A stretch of 64,000 nucleotides of DNA from Corynebacterium kroppenstedtii (lineage in GTDB: Bacteria > Actinomycetota > Actinomycetes > Mycobacteriales > Mycobacteriaceae): assembly GCF_016894245.1 (NCBI RefSeq), contig NZ_CP069792.1, forward strand, positions 744,001 through 808,000, in the 5' to 3' direction. Positions 27,216 to 36,829 of the stretch are shown here, piece after piece; within the stretch, counting starts at the first letter, position 1, and each line of letters opens with the position of its first letter. The notes beneath the pieces are model-generated. The model ran no database searches. It was not told the DNA's origin and worked only from the letters and a program-made list of their open reading frames with translations. Both the position numbers and the translations under genes were made by a program.

Positions 27216-29828
27216 ATGAGTGATGACAGCGGAAATACCGGGGGCAATGACCTTTTCGATCGCATCAGCCCGATCGACATCCAAGAAGAAATGCAATCGA
27301 GCTACATCGATTACGCCATGAGCGTCATCGTTGGACGTGCTCTCCCCGAGGTCCGCGACGGCATGAAACCCGTCCACCGCCGCATCATCTACGCGATGTA
27401 CGACAACGGCTATCGCCCGGAGCGCAGCTACGTCAAGTCCGCCCGACCCGTCGCGGACACGATGGGCCACTTCCACCCCCACGGCGATAGTGCCATTTAT
27501 GGCACCTTGGTCCGCATGGCTCAGCCGTGGTCCATGCGCTATCCGCTGGTTGATGGGCAAGGTAACTTCGGCTCGCGCGGCAACGACGGCCCCGCCGCCA
27601 TGCGTTATACGGAGTGCCGCCTCACGCCGTTGGCCATGGAGATGGTTCGCGATATCCGCGAAAATACCGTCGACTTTGAGCCCAACTACGACGGCAAAAC
27701 ACTAGAACCGACGATTCTCCCGTCGCGTGTTCCCAACCTGCTGATGAACGGTTCCGGCGGTATTGCCGTCGGTATGGCGACGAATATTCCGCCGCACAAC
27801 CTCACCGAGCTGGCCCAGGCGATTTTCTGGTGCCTCGACCATTACGACGCGGACGAGGCCACCACGCTCGAAGCCGTCATGGAACGCGTGAAGGGCCCCG
27901 ACTTCCCCACGGCCGGGCTCATCGTCGGCGATAAAGGCATTAAGGACGCCTACACCACCGGCCGCGGCTCCATCAAAATGCGCGGCGTGACGTCCATTGA
28001 GGAGGAGCGTGGGCGCACCATCATCGTCATCACCGAGCTTCCGTACCAGGTCAACCCCGATAACCTGGTCTCCAGCATTGCTGAGCAAGTGCGCGACGGG
28101 AAGATCGCAGGCATCTCCAAGATCGACGACGAATCCTCCGACCGCGTCGGCATGCGCATCGTCGTCACACTGAAACGCGACGCCGTGCCGCGCGTTGTGC
28201 TCAACAACCTCTACAAGCACTCTCAACTGCAGACCAGCTTCGGCGCGAACATGCTGTCCATTGTCGACGGCGTCCCCCGCACCCTCCGCCTGGACCAACT
28301 GCTGCGTCTATACGTCGATCACCAAATCGACGTCATCGTCCGACGCACCCAGCACCGCCTGGATGAGGCCGAAAAGCGTGCCCACATCCTGCGCGGATTG
28401 GTCAAAGCGCTGGATATGCTCGACGAGGTCATCGCGCTGATTCGTGCGTCCCAAACCCCGGAGATCGCACGAACCGGACTGATGGACCTCCTAGATATCG
28501 ACGAGCTCCAGGCCGACGCCATTCTGCGAATGCGACTGCGCCAACTCGCTGCGCTGGAACGCCAGAAGATTATCGACGAGTTGAAGGAACTCGAACTCAC
28601 CATCGCCGACCTCAAGGACATCCTGGCCCGGCCGGAGCGCCAGCGGCAGATTGTGCGCGACGAGCTCGAGGAGATCGTCAACAACTACGGCGATGACCGC
28701 CGAACGCAGATCATCGCTGCTACCGGCGATGTCACCGAAGAGGACCTCATCGCGCGCGAAAACGTCGTCGCCACCATTACGTCCACCGGTTACGCCAAGC
28801 GGACCAAGGTGGACCTCTACCGCAACCAGAAGCGCGGTGGGAAGGGTGTCCGCGGGGCTGAGCTCAAGCAGGACGACGTCGTCCGGCACTTCTTCGTGAC
28901 CTCGACGCACGACTGGATCCTATTCTTCACCAACTTCGGGCGCGTGTATCGCCTCAAGGCCTACGAGTTGCCCGAAGCGTCCCGGACCGCGCGTGGGCAG
29001 CACGTCGCCAACCTACTGGAGTTCCAGCCTGGCGAACACATCGCCCAGGTCATCCAGCTGCAGACCTACGAAGATGCGCCCTACCTGGTCCTGGCCACTA
29101 AGCAAGGCCGCGTGAAGAAGTCGAAGCTGACCGATTATGACTCGGCGCGGTCCGGTGGATTGATCGCCATCAACCTCAACAAGGGCGACTCGCTGATCGG
29201 TGCGCAGCTCTGCTCCGCCAACGATGACCTTCTGCTGGTTTCCGAAGAGGGCCAGGCCATGCGCTTTACTGCCGACGACGACACGTTGCGCCCGATGGGC
29301 CGTGCCACCGCCGGCGTCAAGGGCATGCGTTTCCGTGGCGAGGACGCGCTGCTGGCGCTAACCGTCGTCCGCGAAGACTCCTACCTCATGGTTGCCACCT
29401 CCGGCGGCTATGCCAAGCGCACGAAGATGGAGGAATACCCGGCGAAGGGCCGCGGCGGGCTCGGCGTAGCCACGTTCAAGTACAACAAGAAGCGCGGCAA
29501 ACTGATCGGCGCACTCGTCGTCGACCAAGATGACGAAATCTTCTGCATCACTACCGACGGTTCCGTGGTCCGGTCCAACGTGAAGGACATCCGGCCTAGC
29601 TCGCGGCAGACGATGGGCGTGCGGCTGGTCCACCTGGACAAGGGGTCTGAGCTGCTCGCCATCGACCGCAACGTGGAAGACGAAGGCGAAGAGCACGCGG
29701 CGAAAACTGCGGAGAAGGGGAACGCCCCCACCGATCCCGCCGAACCGGCTCCAAACGACCCGTCCACGACTGACTCCAAGGACGGCTCCAACGGTGACGG
29801 CTCCTCCGACGCTAAGGATGGGAAGTAA
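27216..29828 (+). CDS. gyrA: DNA gyrase subunit A
   Basis: The 870-residue breakage-reunion subunit of gyrase introduces negative supercoils with GyrB. The active-site tyrosine is Tyr131 ([11 protein letters not shown]). The quinolone region reads [17 protein letters not shown], with Ser92 at the E. coli Ser83 position but Gly96 where Asp87 is expected. The six-bladed C-terminal domain has the GyrA box QKRGGKG. A Lys/Asp/Ser-rich disordered tail covers the last ~50 residues. It is transcribed toward the origin, unlike gyrB, so it runs against replication. The DUF3566 gene follows with a one-base stop/start overlap. Confidence 0.97.
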   Translation: MSDDSGNTGGNDLFDRISPIDIQEEMQSSYIDYAMSVIVGRALPEVRDGMKPVHRRIIYAMYDNGYRPERSYVKSARPVADTMGHFHPHGDSAIYGTLVRMAQPWSMRYPLVDGQGNFGSRGNDGPAAMRYTECRLTPLAMEMVRDIRENTVDFEPNYDGKTLEPTILPSRVPNLLMNGSGGIAVGMATNIPPHNLTELAQAIFWCLDHYDADEATTLEAVMERVKGPDFPTAGLIVGDKGIKDAYTTGRGSIKMRGVTSIEEERGRTIIVITELPYQVNPDNLVSSIAEQVRDGKIAGISKIDDESSDRVGMRIVVTLKRDAVPRVVLNNLYKHSQLQTSFGANMLSIVDGVPRTLRLDQLLRLYVDHQIDVIVRRTQHRLDEAEKRAHILRGLVKALDMLDEVIALIRASQTPEIARTGLMDLLDIDELQADAILRMRLRQLAALERQKIIDELKELELTIADLKDILARPERQRQIVRDELEEIVNNYGDDRRTQIIAATGDVTEEDLIARENVVATITSTGYAKRTKVDLYRNQKRGGKGVRGAELKQDDVVRHFFVTSTHDWILFFTNFGRVYRLKAYELPEASRTARGQHVANLLEFQPGEHIAQVIQLQTYEDAPYLVLATKQGRVKKSKLTDYDSARSGGLIAINLNKGDSLIGAQLCSANDDLLLVSEEGQAMRFTADDDTLRPMGRATAGVKGMRFRGEDALLALTVVREDSYLMVATSGGYAKRTKMEEYPAKGRGGLGVATFKYNKKRGKLIGALVVDQDDEIFCITTDGSVVRSNVKDIRPSSRQTMGVRLVHLDKGSELLAIDRNVEDEGEEHAAKTAEKGNAPTDPAEPAPNDPSTTDSKDGSNGDGSSDAKDGK

Positions 29829-30325
29829 TGACGGGGCCGGGACCACACGGGCTGACGCCCGAGGGAAACCAGGCTAACCAGGATCTGGGCACGCGCCGCT
29901 GGACGGGCAACTTAGCCGACGAGCCGGCTGGTCCGGCGTCGAGTTCCCCTTACACGCCCAGCTCCCCCAGCGCGCACGGCGCGCCTCAGGGCGAGCGCGT
30001 TGTGGAGGTGACCCATATTGATCTCCACCGAGCTGCCCGGATCTCGGGGGCGGTCAGCGCGATAATCGCCCTCGTCTGGATACTCGCTGCCCTTCTCATG
30101 TTCGGCCTCTTGGCGGGGATGGGGGCATGGGGAAACATGAACGACGCCCTTAACGACGTCGCAGACACCTCAGTTCCGACGAGCATGGTGATTATTGCGA
30201 TCATCGCGCTGGCTGTCTTCGAAGCCATCATCGGCACCCTGTTGGGCGTTGTTGCCGCAGCTATTTACAACGGGTTAGCTCGGATGAGCGCCGTTGGTGG
30301 AGTGAGAATGGTGGTACGGGACTAA
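29828..30325 (+). CDS. DUF3566 family membrane protein
   Basis: A 165-residue protein conserved directly after gyrA in Actinobacteria. A Pro/Ser/Gly-rich N-terminus of about 60 residues leads into two helices (about 73-97 and 118-145), separated by the NDALNDV segment. The C-terminus GLARMSAVGGVRM is typical. Its ATG overlaps the gyrA stop (TAATG), so translation is coupled. The function is unknown. Confidence 0.9.
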   Translation: MTGPGPHGLTPEGNQANQDLGTRRWTGNLADEPAGPASSSPYTPSSPSAHGAPQGERVVEVTHIDLHRAARISGAVSAIIALVWILAALLMFGLLAGMGAWGNMNDALNDVADTSVPTSMVIIAIIALAVFEAIIGTLLGVVAAAIYNGLARMSAVGGVRMVVRD

Positions 30326-30490
30326 CGATCCGCGGTCCGTACGACCTGCCCTGTGCCATGTGGAGCCCGTGTGCGCATCACTCGGACCCCACATCAATCC
30401 CAGCGGGCCGACTTTTATTCGACCTATTTACACTGTGACCTGCAGATTTGGTAAACCCCGTTTTCCTGGGTAAAGTTCTGCACGGTTCAT

Positions 30491-30567
30491 GGGCCTATAG
30501 CTCAGGCGGTTAGAGCACTTCGCTGATAACGAAGGGGTCGGAGGTTCAAGTCCTCCTAGGCCCACCA
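30491..30567 (+). tRNA. tRNA-Ile (anticodon GAT)
   Basis: The cloverleaf is complete: acceptor GGGCCTA with TAGGCCC, anticodon GAT at 30525-30527, T-arm GGAGGTTCAAGTCCTCC, and CCA encoded at 30565-30567. It follows gyrA-DUF3566 as in other Actinobacteria. Confidence 0.97.
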
Positions 30568-30608
30568 CGAAAACCACTCCGGTGGGGTTCGGGTGGTAAT
30601 AACCACAG

Positions 30609-30681
30609 GGGGCGTTAGCTCAATTGGTAGAGCACTTGCTTTGCAAGCAAGAGGTCACGAGTTCGATTCTCGTACGCTCCA
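30609..30681 (+). tRNA. tRNA-Ala (anticodon TGC)
   Basis: The 73-base cloverleaf has acceptor GGGGCGT with ACGCTCC (one G-T pair), anticodon TGC at 30642-30644 and T-loop GTTCGATTC. CCA is not encoded. Confidence 0.96.
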
Positions 30682-30683
30682 CA

Positions 30684-30721
30684 GGAAATCCCTGGTTACC
30701 CTTCGGTAGCCAGGGATTTTG
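30684..30721 (+). terminator. Terminator after the tRNA genes
   Basis: AATCCCTGGTTACC and GGTAGCCAGGGATT form a long stem (one mismatch) around a CTTC loop and are followed by TTTT. Confidence 0.85.
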
Positions 30722-30822
30722 TCGTACCGCATGATGAATTCTACATGGTCACTCTAGACAGGTTTGCCATACTACATTAATCTCGGACTCGAACCTCCTG
30801 CCCCTTAACCCGGAACGGCACT

Positions 30823-30954
30823 ATGTTTCACCACGGCTCGATAATCCGCAGCAGTATCGTCGCAGCGGTTACCTGCACCATGGCCTTCACTTCGGTAGCC
30901 CACGCTGCACCTACCAACAACAATGCCCAAATTGTTATCCCTCCGGATGGATAG
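30823..30954 (+). CDS. Short secreted-peptide frame or remnant of a secreted protein
   Basis: A 43-codon frame with a convincing signal peptide: His/Arg start, hydrophobic core, and AHA-A cleavage near residue 28. Only 15 residues of mature peptide follow before TAG. The ribosome-binding site is weak. It may be the 5' stub of a deleted exported protein or a genuine small peptide. Confidence 0.35.
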   Translation: MFHHGSIIRSSIVAAVTCTMAFTSVAHAAPTNNNAQIVIPPDG

Positions 30955-31089
30955 CTGCTGGGCTCATAGCGTTGCCTGCAGCTTGCAACCTGTGCGACTC
31001 GAATGATCAGGGGATCTTCCTACAGCAGATTCCAGGATCTCCCCTCCCGAGTTCCTCCCCTCAGACGTAGGAATGAAGGAAGAAGGCCG

Positions 31090-31269
31090 ATGGTGGATAA
31101 AAGAAGAATTCCTCTTATATCTATCGTGCTAGCAATAGCCGGAGTAGTTCTCATCGTCCTTTCTATCGCCGACAAAGTGAACACATCTCTTGGCTTTAGT
31201 GGCCTGATTCTCTGCGTAGTCGGAGCCGCCATCCGTTTACGGATGCTCTCAAAAAGAAAGGGTTCATAA
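31090..31269 (+). CDS. Small two-helix membrane protein
   Basis: A 59-residue protein with two hydrophobic helices (about residues 7-26 and 33-48) and a basic C-terminus (RLRMLSKRKGS). GAAGG-type sequence precedes the ATG at 31090. It lies upstream of the ABC transporter pair and resembles in layout the 81-codon gene downstream of that pair (34125). The function is unknown; accessory or immunity roles are only guesses. Confidence 0.55.
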   Translation: MVDKRRIPLISIVLAIAGVVLIVLSIADKVNTSLGFSGLILCVVGAAIRLRMLSKRKGS

Positions 31270-31281
31270 CCATACGACGGC

Positions 31282-31326
31282 AGACTATTTTCCGATACGC
31301 CGAGAAGAAATAGTCTGTATGTTTTT
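31282..31326 (+). terminator. Probable terminator of the 31090 gene
   Basis: AGACTATTT (31282-31290) and AAATAGTCT (31308-31316) pair perfectly; GTATG and then five T residues follow. Confidence 0.55.
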
Positions 31327-31401
31327 AGGTATCAGTCAAGGAATAACGGGAAAACACGACCTTGTTCGGGTACTTCTTAAATACTAGAAAGGCAGAATAT
31401 A

Positions 31402-32133
31402 GTGAGCATATCACTAAGATCCGTCACAAAAATGTACCGCGAAGCCGACGGACCAGTCGTGAAAGGCGTGTCCTACACCTTCGAAGCGGGAAAATTCACT
31501 GCCTTGATGGGACGATCAGGGTCCGGGAAGTCGACGTTATTAAACATGATGTCGGGAATTGTTACACCGACGTCCGGGGAGGTTATATATTCAGATACGA
31601 ATATATTCAAGGCTAGTGACAAGCGGAGGTCGGCACTCCGTGCACAATTAACAGCTACGGTGTTTCAAGACTACAACCTACTCAACTTCCTCACCGCGGA
31701 AGAGAACATTGATCTCGGGCGACGCATAAGTAAGTGTAAAAGTAAGGGTCTATCCGCCGAAGACGCACTTCGAGCTGTCGGACTCAGCGGGTTCGAAAAG
31801 AAGCGCCCTAGCGAACTATCCGGAGGGCAAAACCAACGAGTTGCGGTAGCAAGAGCTATAGCTGTTGGGCCAGACATCATATTCGCAGATGAGCCGACCG
31901 GAGCTCTCGACGAAAATAGTTCACGAACCGTGGTTAAACTTCTGAAAGACGTTGCCAAGGAGGGAGTCGCTGTGGTGATGGTTACTCACGATCCTTATAT
32001 TGCAGCGGCAGCCGATACCGTCCTTGAACTGCGGGACGGAATTATATCCAACGTGCTTGATAAGCCTACGGTTGGCGACATCCTCAGTGCCTTACGAGCC
32101 GATGGCGACGATTTCGGACAGGAGGATGAATGA
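31402..32133 (+). CDS. ABC transporter ATP-binding protein (LolD/MacB type)
   Basis: A 243-residue ATPase. Walker A is at residues 37-45 (GRSGSGKST), the signature is LSGGQNQRVAVARA at about 136, Walker B is IIFADEPTGALDE, and the H-loop is VTHDPYIAA. The pattern is that of the MacB/LolD class that works with FtsX-like permeases, here the next gene, which overlaps by four bases. The start is a GTG at 31402 with AGAAAGG upstream. GC content and codon use look lower-GC than the gyrA region, which suggests acquired DNA. Confidence 0.93.
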   Translation: MSISLRSVTKMYREADGPVVKGVSYTFEAGKFTALMGRSGSGKSTLLNMMSGIVTPTSGEVIYSDTNIFKASDKRRSALRAQLTATVFQDYNLLNFLTAEENIDLGRRISKCKSKGLSAEDALRAVGLSGFEKKRPSELSGGQNQRVAVARAIAVGPDIIFADEPTGALDENSSRTVVKLLKDVAKEGVAVVMVTHDPYIAAAADTVLELRDGIISNVLDKPTVGDILSALRADGDDFGQEDE

Positions 32134-33974
32134 CACCGCTACTTATCTGGCGTGGACACACGTCCTCAACAACCACGCTAACCGTAATCACCGTTGCGCT
32201 AGTGTCAATCATAAGTGGCACGCTTAGCGTTGCGATCAGTTCTACCGAAAAAGCAAATGAGCTAAAAACCCAAGGACACCTAACAACGGATCTGGTTCAG
32301 CGAATTAACACTCTTGACGGAATAGCCACATACAGTTTTCTTGTTGTTGCCATTTCGGTTGTTGTTGCGCTTTTGCTGCTGGCTGCCATAATTCAGTTCA
32401 CCGTAGCCTCCGCGTCATCAACTATCCGGTCGCTACGCGTGTACGGCATTTCTCGTAATCGGGTGCGTTTGGGATTCGTTGGAATATCTCTATTTGCGTC
32501 GGTACTCGCACTGCTATTCGCCGTAATACTCGCCCCTGGGGCTGGAGCGATTCATCGGTATATTCTTTCTCTGACCGGACTCGATGTCAGTGACGTCAGC
32601 ATCCATCCGTCATACTCGGCAATATTATGGACAACTATATCGATAGCCATCTTTGCAAGCTTGGTGTCTTATACCTCATCGAAACGAGCAGCGTCTCTCG
32701 AAAACTCATCAAGTACACAAAGTCGCTGGGTAACCCGCGTTCGCTTGGTTACTAGGGTCACTGTCTTCATTGGTGTTGTGATTGGCCTCGTCGCAATCCT
32801 TCGAGTCAATCCCACGATGGAAAACGTTAATGAAATCACATTCGGCGCGATGTTCACTTCGCTTATAGCTGCGTGGTGCGTATTTCCATTGCTCGTGAAC
32901 ATCGTCGGCAGGATCATCAAGTCCTTTGGTAGCGTCGGTTTGGCTGCCGGTGGGCTTATGGCTGCTGAATCAAGAAGAATCAGCGGGATCGCGCTGATAT
33001 CTGCACTGTTGTTGGGACTCGGAGGAACTAGCGCGATGCTCACCCTTGCATCTTCGTCCGCAGGACAATATCTTGCTATGACTTCCGTCTCAGCAGATGC
33101 GGTCACGAATGGACAAATAAAGCGAACGGCACCCGATGTAGAGGTTTCATCGTTTAATTACGACAACGGGTGGTTACTTAAAGACGAGGAGGCAAAGCAA
33201 GCTCCCGTCATCCTATTCAATCCAGAAGTATTTCGTAATATGCTGAAACCCGGAACAATAAAGGCCGGCGATCTTCAATCGGTCAATGGTACGCATGTTG
33301 CTGCGGATGCCCAGCGCTACAAACTCGGAGATACAATACCGATCGTCAACGACGATGGTAGAACCTTGGAACTAAAAGTCGTGGCATTGAGCGATCCTGA
33401 ATCCCTGCTCGGAGGGGCGATAGGCGCCGACTCTAAAACATTCTCGCCAAGTAATGCTTCGAAAATAGATTACCGGACCTACGCGACTTCTGACGGTGGC
33501 TTACACCGCATTTCTGAAGCATTCCCCGAGGCAGATTGGAAGACGATTCAGCAGTTCGTCGACGACGACCTTCGCTCAGCCCAAGCATCCCAGATGGCCT
33601 CGGTGTTTTCCATGATTGGCGGCGTTTCGCTCGTGGCTTTCTTCGGCCTGCTCTATAGCGTGATCGGGTTTTCTGTAGATCAGCGGAGGAGTGCTTTTTC
33701 GTTGAGCAGAATGGGCATGGGCCGTGTTCCTAAACTCAGTGTTTTCGCATTCATTGGTTGTGCGGTGGCAGTATCATCGGCGATATTGGCGGCTTGTGGG
33801 TTGCTCGCTGCACTGAGACGCGTGAGCGATATTCTGGGTTCTCTCGGTGTCACCTATCCTCTGAACGTTCCTTGGGGCATGTTGATTACCATGTGGGCGT
33901 TGATCGCCGTTGCTGCTGTACTAGGTATGGTCGCTGGTCAACGTAGGACCAGCAAACTGCACGGACGATCTTGA
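32130..33974 (+). CDS. FtsX-like ABC transporter permease
   Basis: A 614-residue permease with an N-terminal helix (about 16-35), a first block of helices (about 65-180), a second block (about 208-310), a large extracytoplasmic domain (about 315-480) and three C-terminal FtsX-type helices (about 490-605). It forms an exporter or extraction machine with the preceding ATPase. Such pairs commonly handle antimicrobial peptides or envelope lipids; the substrate here is unknown. It overlaps the ATPase gene by four bases. Confidence 0.9.
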   Translation: MTPLLIWRGHTSSTTTLTVITVALVSIISGTLSVAISSTEKANELKTQGHLTTDLVQRINTLDGIATYSFLVVAISVVVALLLLAAIIQFTVASASSTIRSLRVYGISRNRVRLGFVGISLFASVLALLFAVILAPGAGAIHRYILSLTGLDVSDVSIHPSYSAILWTTISIAIFASLVSYTSSKRAASLENSSSTQSRWVTRVRLVTRVTVFIGVVIGLVAILRVNPTMENVNEITFGAMFTSLIAAWCVFPLLVNIVGRIIKSFGSVGLAAGGLMAAESRRISGIALISALLLGLGGTSAMLTLASSSAGQYLAMTSVSADAVTNGQIKRTAPDVEVSSFNYDNGWLLKDEEAKQAPVILFNPEVFRNMLKPGTIKAGDLQSVNGTHVAADAQRYKLGDTIPIVNDDGRTLELKVVALSDPESLLGGAIGADSKTFSPSNASKIDYRTYATSDGGLHRISEAFPEADWKTIQQFVDDDLRSAQASQMASVFSMIGGVSLVAFFGLLYSVIGFSVDQRRSAFSLSRMGMGRVPKLSVFAFIGCAVAVSSAILAACGLLAALRRVSDILGSLGVTYPLNVPWGMLITMWALIAVAAVLGMVAGQRRTSKLHGRS

Positions 33975-34124
33975 GCGGCAGGCAATCGGCAGGACGCCAG
34001 GCGTAGTCATTAATGGGAGCCGCTCTCCTATCGAACAAGTAACCTTCCTCAAGTCATCAAACGGTTTTTCAAGCGAAATGCACGGAAGGTCGCGCCTCGA
34101 CCGATATGGGAGGAGGAATTGTCG

Positions 34125-34367
34125 GTGGTGAACTCACAAGCGCTGCACCATCATGCTTCGACTAAAAAACTCCTTTTAATTGCAACGGGTCTAGTAATCA
34201 CGGCAGTAGTGACTGTGCTCTTCTTTCTTTTACTTGGAACAAGCCGTGAATTCGCTTTGTTCAATCCGATTTCCGTATCTGGACTACTCCTAGCAATCCT
34301 TTTCTTCATTTATGCACTTAAACAAAGGAGTTGTGCAAAGAATCAAGATTTGCCGACAGATGAGTAA
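34125..34367 (+). CDS. Small two-helix membrane protein
   Basis: An 80-residue protein with two hydrophobic helices (about residues 16-38 and 46-64) and a polar tail. AGGAGG lies eight bases before the GTG at 34125; an upstream TTG at 34119 is too close to it. It follows the permease on the same strand after 150 bases and resembles the 31090 gene product in size and topology. Confidence 0.55.
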   Translation: MVNSQALHHHASTKKLLLIATGLVITAVVTVLFFLLLGTSREFALFNPISVSGLLLAILFFIYALKQRSCAKNQDLPTDE

Positions 34368-34542
34368 TGAAGAAAGCAGGCCTACACGACAAAAAGCGGT
34401 GCGAACACTTTTTTACACAAGGTAACCGACCATCATCCCGCAGGTACTCCTGCATGACCCATCCTATGGGAGTCTCTCCTAGACCATGCGGTATGCTCTG
34501 TACCCGTGAGCACACAAGTAACCTTCAACCGAATTATTAACT

Positions 34543-34609
34543 GAGCGTCTGGCTACCCTTTACCAGACGCTCCCCCGGCCTGCGGAAAACAACCGCACCG
34601 GGGATTTTT
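34543..34609 (+). terminator. Double hairpin leader or terminator upstream of metP
   Basis: Hairpin 1 is a perfect 10-bp stem (34543-34552 with 34563-34572). Hairpin 2 follows at once: CCCCGG (34573-34578) with CCGGGG (34598-34603) and inner GCGG with CCGC, then ATTTTT (34604-34609). It may be an attenuator for metPS or a plain terminator of upstream transcription. No known riboswitch consensus was recognised. Confidence 0.6.
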
Positions 34610-34751
34610 GCTATTCAGACCCGCTAACAGAGGGCCGCGGCCCACACCCAGGTTTCGCCGGCCCGGTTAGCCTCGGAAAGGAAAATCGAAAACCCTCGCC
34701 TGCGATCACCGGAAACCCCGGAGAGCAGGCACGAACATCACGGAGCAACCC

Positions 34752-36476
34752 ATGCCCCAGAAGACATCCGTATCCAGCGGGGACGAACCCACCTCTGCTG
34801 CTAACTCCCCTGCGGGAACCCCGCCCAGACACGGCGGTGCGGCCCCGGCAAACAAACCAGCGAAAAGAGCGACCTTCGGTGGCCGGACCATGTTTATCTC
34901 CGCTGCCATCGGTTCCGCCATCGGGCTCGGCAACATCTGGCGATTCCCCTACATTTCGTACGATAATGGCGGAGGAGCCTTCCTCTTCCCGTACGTCATC
35001 GCCCTGCTGACCGCAGGGGTGCCGGTCCTGATTCTCGATTACGTCCTCGGCCACCGCTTCCGCGGCTCCGCGCCGCTGGTGTGGCGCCGCATCTCCCGGA
35101 AAACCGAGGCCATCGGCTGGGTGCAGACCGGCATTACCTACATCATCGCCGTCTACTATTGCGTGATCCTCGCCTGGGCGGCCATGTACACCTGGTTTTC
35201 GTTGAAACTGGCATGGGGACAGGACCCGGAGAAGTTCTTTACCGGTGAGTTCCTGCACGCTGATACCACAAGCTTGACCAGCGCGAATGTGGTGTGGCCG
35301 ATCGCGATCGTGCTAGCTCTGGTATGGGCAGCGATCACGGCGGTCATGGTGCTGGGTGTTCGTAGAGGCACCGGGTTGCTCTCCTCGATCTTCGTTCCGC
35401 TGCTCATCATCATGTTCATCATTTTGGTTATTCGTGCCTTGTTTTTGCCGGGTGCCGCTGAGGGGCTCGAGGCCTTCTTCACCCCGCAGTGGAGCGCTCT
35501 GCTCGATCCCCAAGTCTGGATTGCCGCCTATGGTCAGATCTTCTATTCCCTGGCCATCGCCTTCGGCATCATGATGACCCAGGCTTCCTACCTGCAGAAA
35601 CGAGCAAACCTTTCGGGTCTCGGCGCTGTGGTCGGCCTATCCAATAGCGCCTTTGAGGTTCTCGCCGGCATCGGCGTGTTCGCAACCTTGGGTTTTATGG
35701 CTGTCACCCAGCATGTGGCCGTCGCAGATGTTGCCACCAACGGCATCGGCCTGGCATTTATCGCCTTCCCGACGATCATCAACAACATGACCGGTGGCCC
35801 GATCTTCGGCGTCCTCTTCTTCGGTTCGCTGTTGATCGCGGGCTTTACGTCGCTGGTCACCATCGTGGAAGTTGTGTTGTCCTCAGTGCAGGAAAAATTC
35901 GCACTTTCCCGACGTCGCGCTGCCGTTTATGTCTGTGTGGCCTGCTCGGTCCCGTCGCTCGTATTTTTCCCAGTGTCGACGGGTCTTGCCACGCTGGATA
36001 TTGTCGATAAGTTCGTGAACGTCATCGGCATTGTGGTCATCGCCGTGGTGGCGATCATTGTCATCGGCTGGGTGCTTCGCCGCTTGCCGGAGCTGCGGCA
36101 ACACGTCAACCAGATCAGCAGTCTGCAGCTTGGGCGATGGTGGGATTTCTGCCTTTTGGTGCTCACCCCGCTGGTATTGGGGACGACGTTTGTGCTGGAG
36201 ATCATCACATTGGTGCGAGATGGATACGAAGGCTATCCGACGGCCAAGGTGGCTATCTTTGGCTGGGGCTTGGCCGTGCTCTTCTATGGTGGTGCTCTCC
36301 TAATGTCGCGGGTTCCGTGGCCACGCGGAACGATTCTCGACGGCCCGCCCGTCAGTGATTATGGAGTGCCGCTGACTGGGAAGGGAGCGCCCTTCGGCCA
36401 GCACTTGGATAATCCCTACGAATCTATTCACGACCGTGAGCGTCGGCTTGAGGCTGCCGGTCTGAAGGAGGTCTAA
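34752..36476 (+). CDS. metP: Sodium-dependent NSS family transporter, MetP-like
   Basis: A 574-residue neurotransmitter:sodium symporter with 12 helices. The sodium and substrate site motif IGSAIGLGNIWRFPYISYDNGGGAFLFPY lies at about residues 53-82. Length, and the small adjacent second gene, match the corynebacterial MetP/MetS system that imports methionine and alanine. GGAG sits nine bases before the ATG. A structured leader precedes it. The substrate assignment is by family and partner only. Confidence 0.85.
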   Translation: MPQKTSVSSGDEPTSAANSPAGTPPRHGGAAPANKPAKRATFGGRTMFISAAIGSAIGLGNIWRFPYISYDNGGGAFLFPYVIALLTAGVPVLILDYVLGHRFRGSAPLVWRRISRKTEAIGWVQTGITYIIAVYYCVILAWAAMYTWFSLKLAWGQDPEKFFTGEFLHADTTSLTSANVVWPIAIVLALVWAAITAVMVLGVRRGTGLLSSIFVPLLIIMFIILVIRALFLPGAAEGLEAFFTPQWSALLDPQVWIAAYGQIFYSLAIAFGIMMTQASYLQKRANLSGLGAVVGLSNSAFEVLAGIGVFATLGFMAVTQHVAVADVATNGIGLAFIAFPTIINNMTGGPIFGVLFFGSLLIAGFTSLVTIVEVVLSSVQEKFALSRRRAAVYVCVACSVPSLVFFPVSTGLATLDIVDKFVNVIGIVVIAVVAIIVIGWVLRRLPELRQHVNQISSLQLGRWWDFCLLVLTPLVLGTTFVLEIITLVRDGYEGYPTAKVAIFGWGLAVLFYGGALLMSRVPWPRGTILDGPPVSDYGVPLTGKGAPFGQHLDNPYESIHDRERRLEAAGLKEV

Positions 36477-36479
36477 GAC

Positions 36480-36638
36480 ATGGATGCTGTCACTATCATC
36501 GTTATGATCCTCTATTTAGCTCTGGTGTGGGGATTGTTAATCATTGCTGCAATTCACTTAACCAAGCACCCAGATGAAAACAGCGGAAAGTTGGGGACGA
36601 CGGATCTCGACGACTTGCCGAAGTACACCAAGGCGTAG
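36480..36638 (+). CDS. metS: MetS-like small subunit of the NSS transporter
   Basis: A 52-residue protein with one transmembrane helix (about residues 4-25) followed by a polar tail (KHPDENSGKLGTTDLDDLPKY). It starts four bases after the metP stop, with AAGGAGGT inside the end of metP as ribosome-binding site. Size, position and topology match MetS, the partner needed for MetP transport in C. glutamicum. Confidence 0.85.
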   Translation: MDAVTIIVMILYLALVWGLLIIAAIHLTKHPDENSGKLGTTDLDDLPKYTKA

Positions 36639-36829
36639 ACGATTCACCTGGGCGGTAGAGACCGTAGACAACAATAAAGCTACCAAACAGTGCCGGAGAG
36701 CGGCGGAAATTCAATTAGACTGCTTATCAGAAAGCCCGCTAGCCAGCCCATCGGAACAGAGTTTGATTGCACAGTTCTACGAGATGAATGATAAAGAACC
36801 CAATATTATTGGGGAAAAGGATGGTGGGA

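Noticed and set aside
34368..34751. SAM riboswitch or T-box upstream of metP
   Set aside because: Neither the SAM-II/IV core nor the T-box AGGGTGGNACCGCG motif is present; only hairpins.
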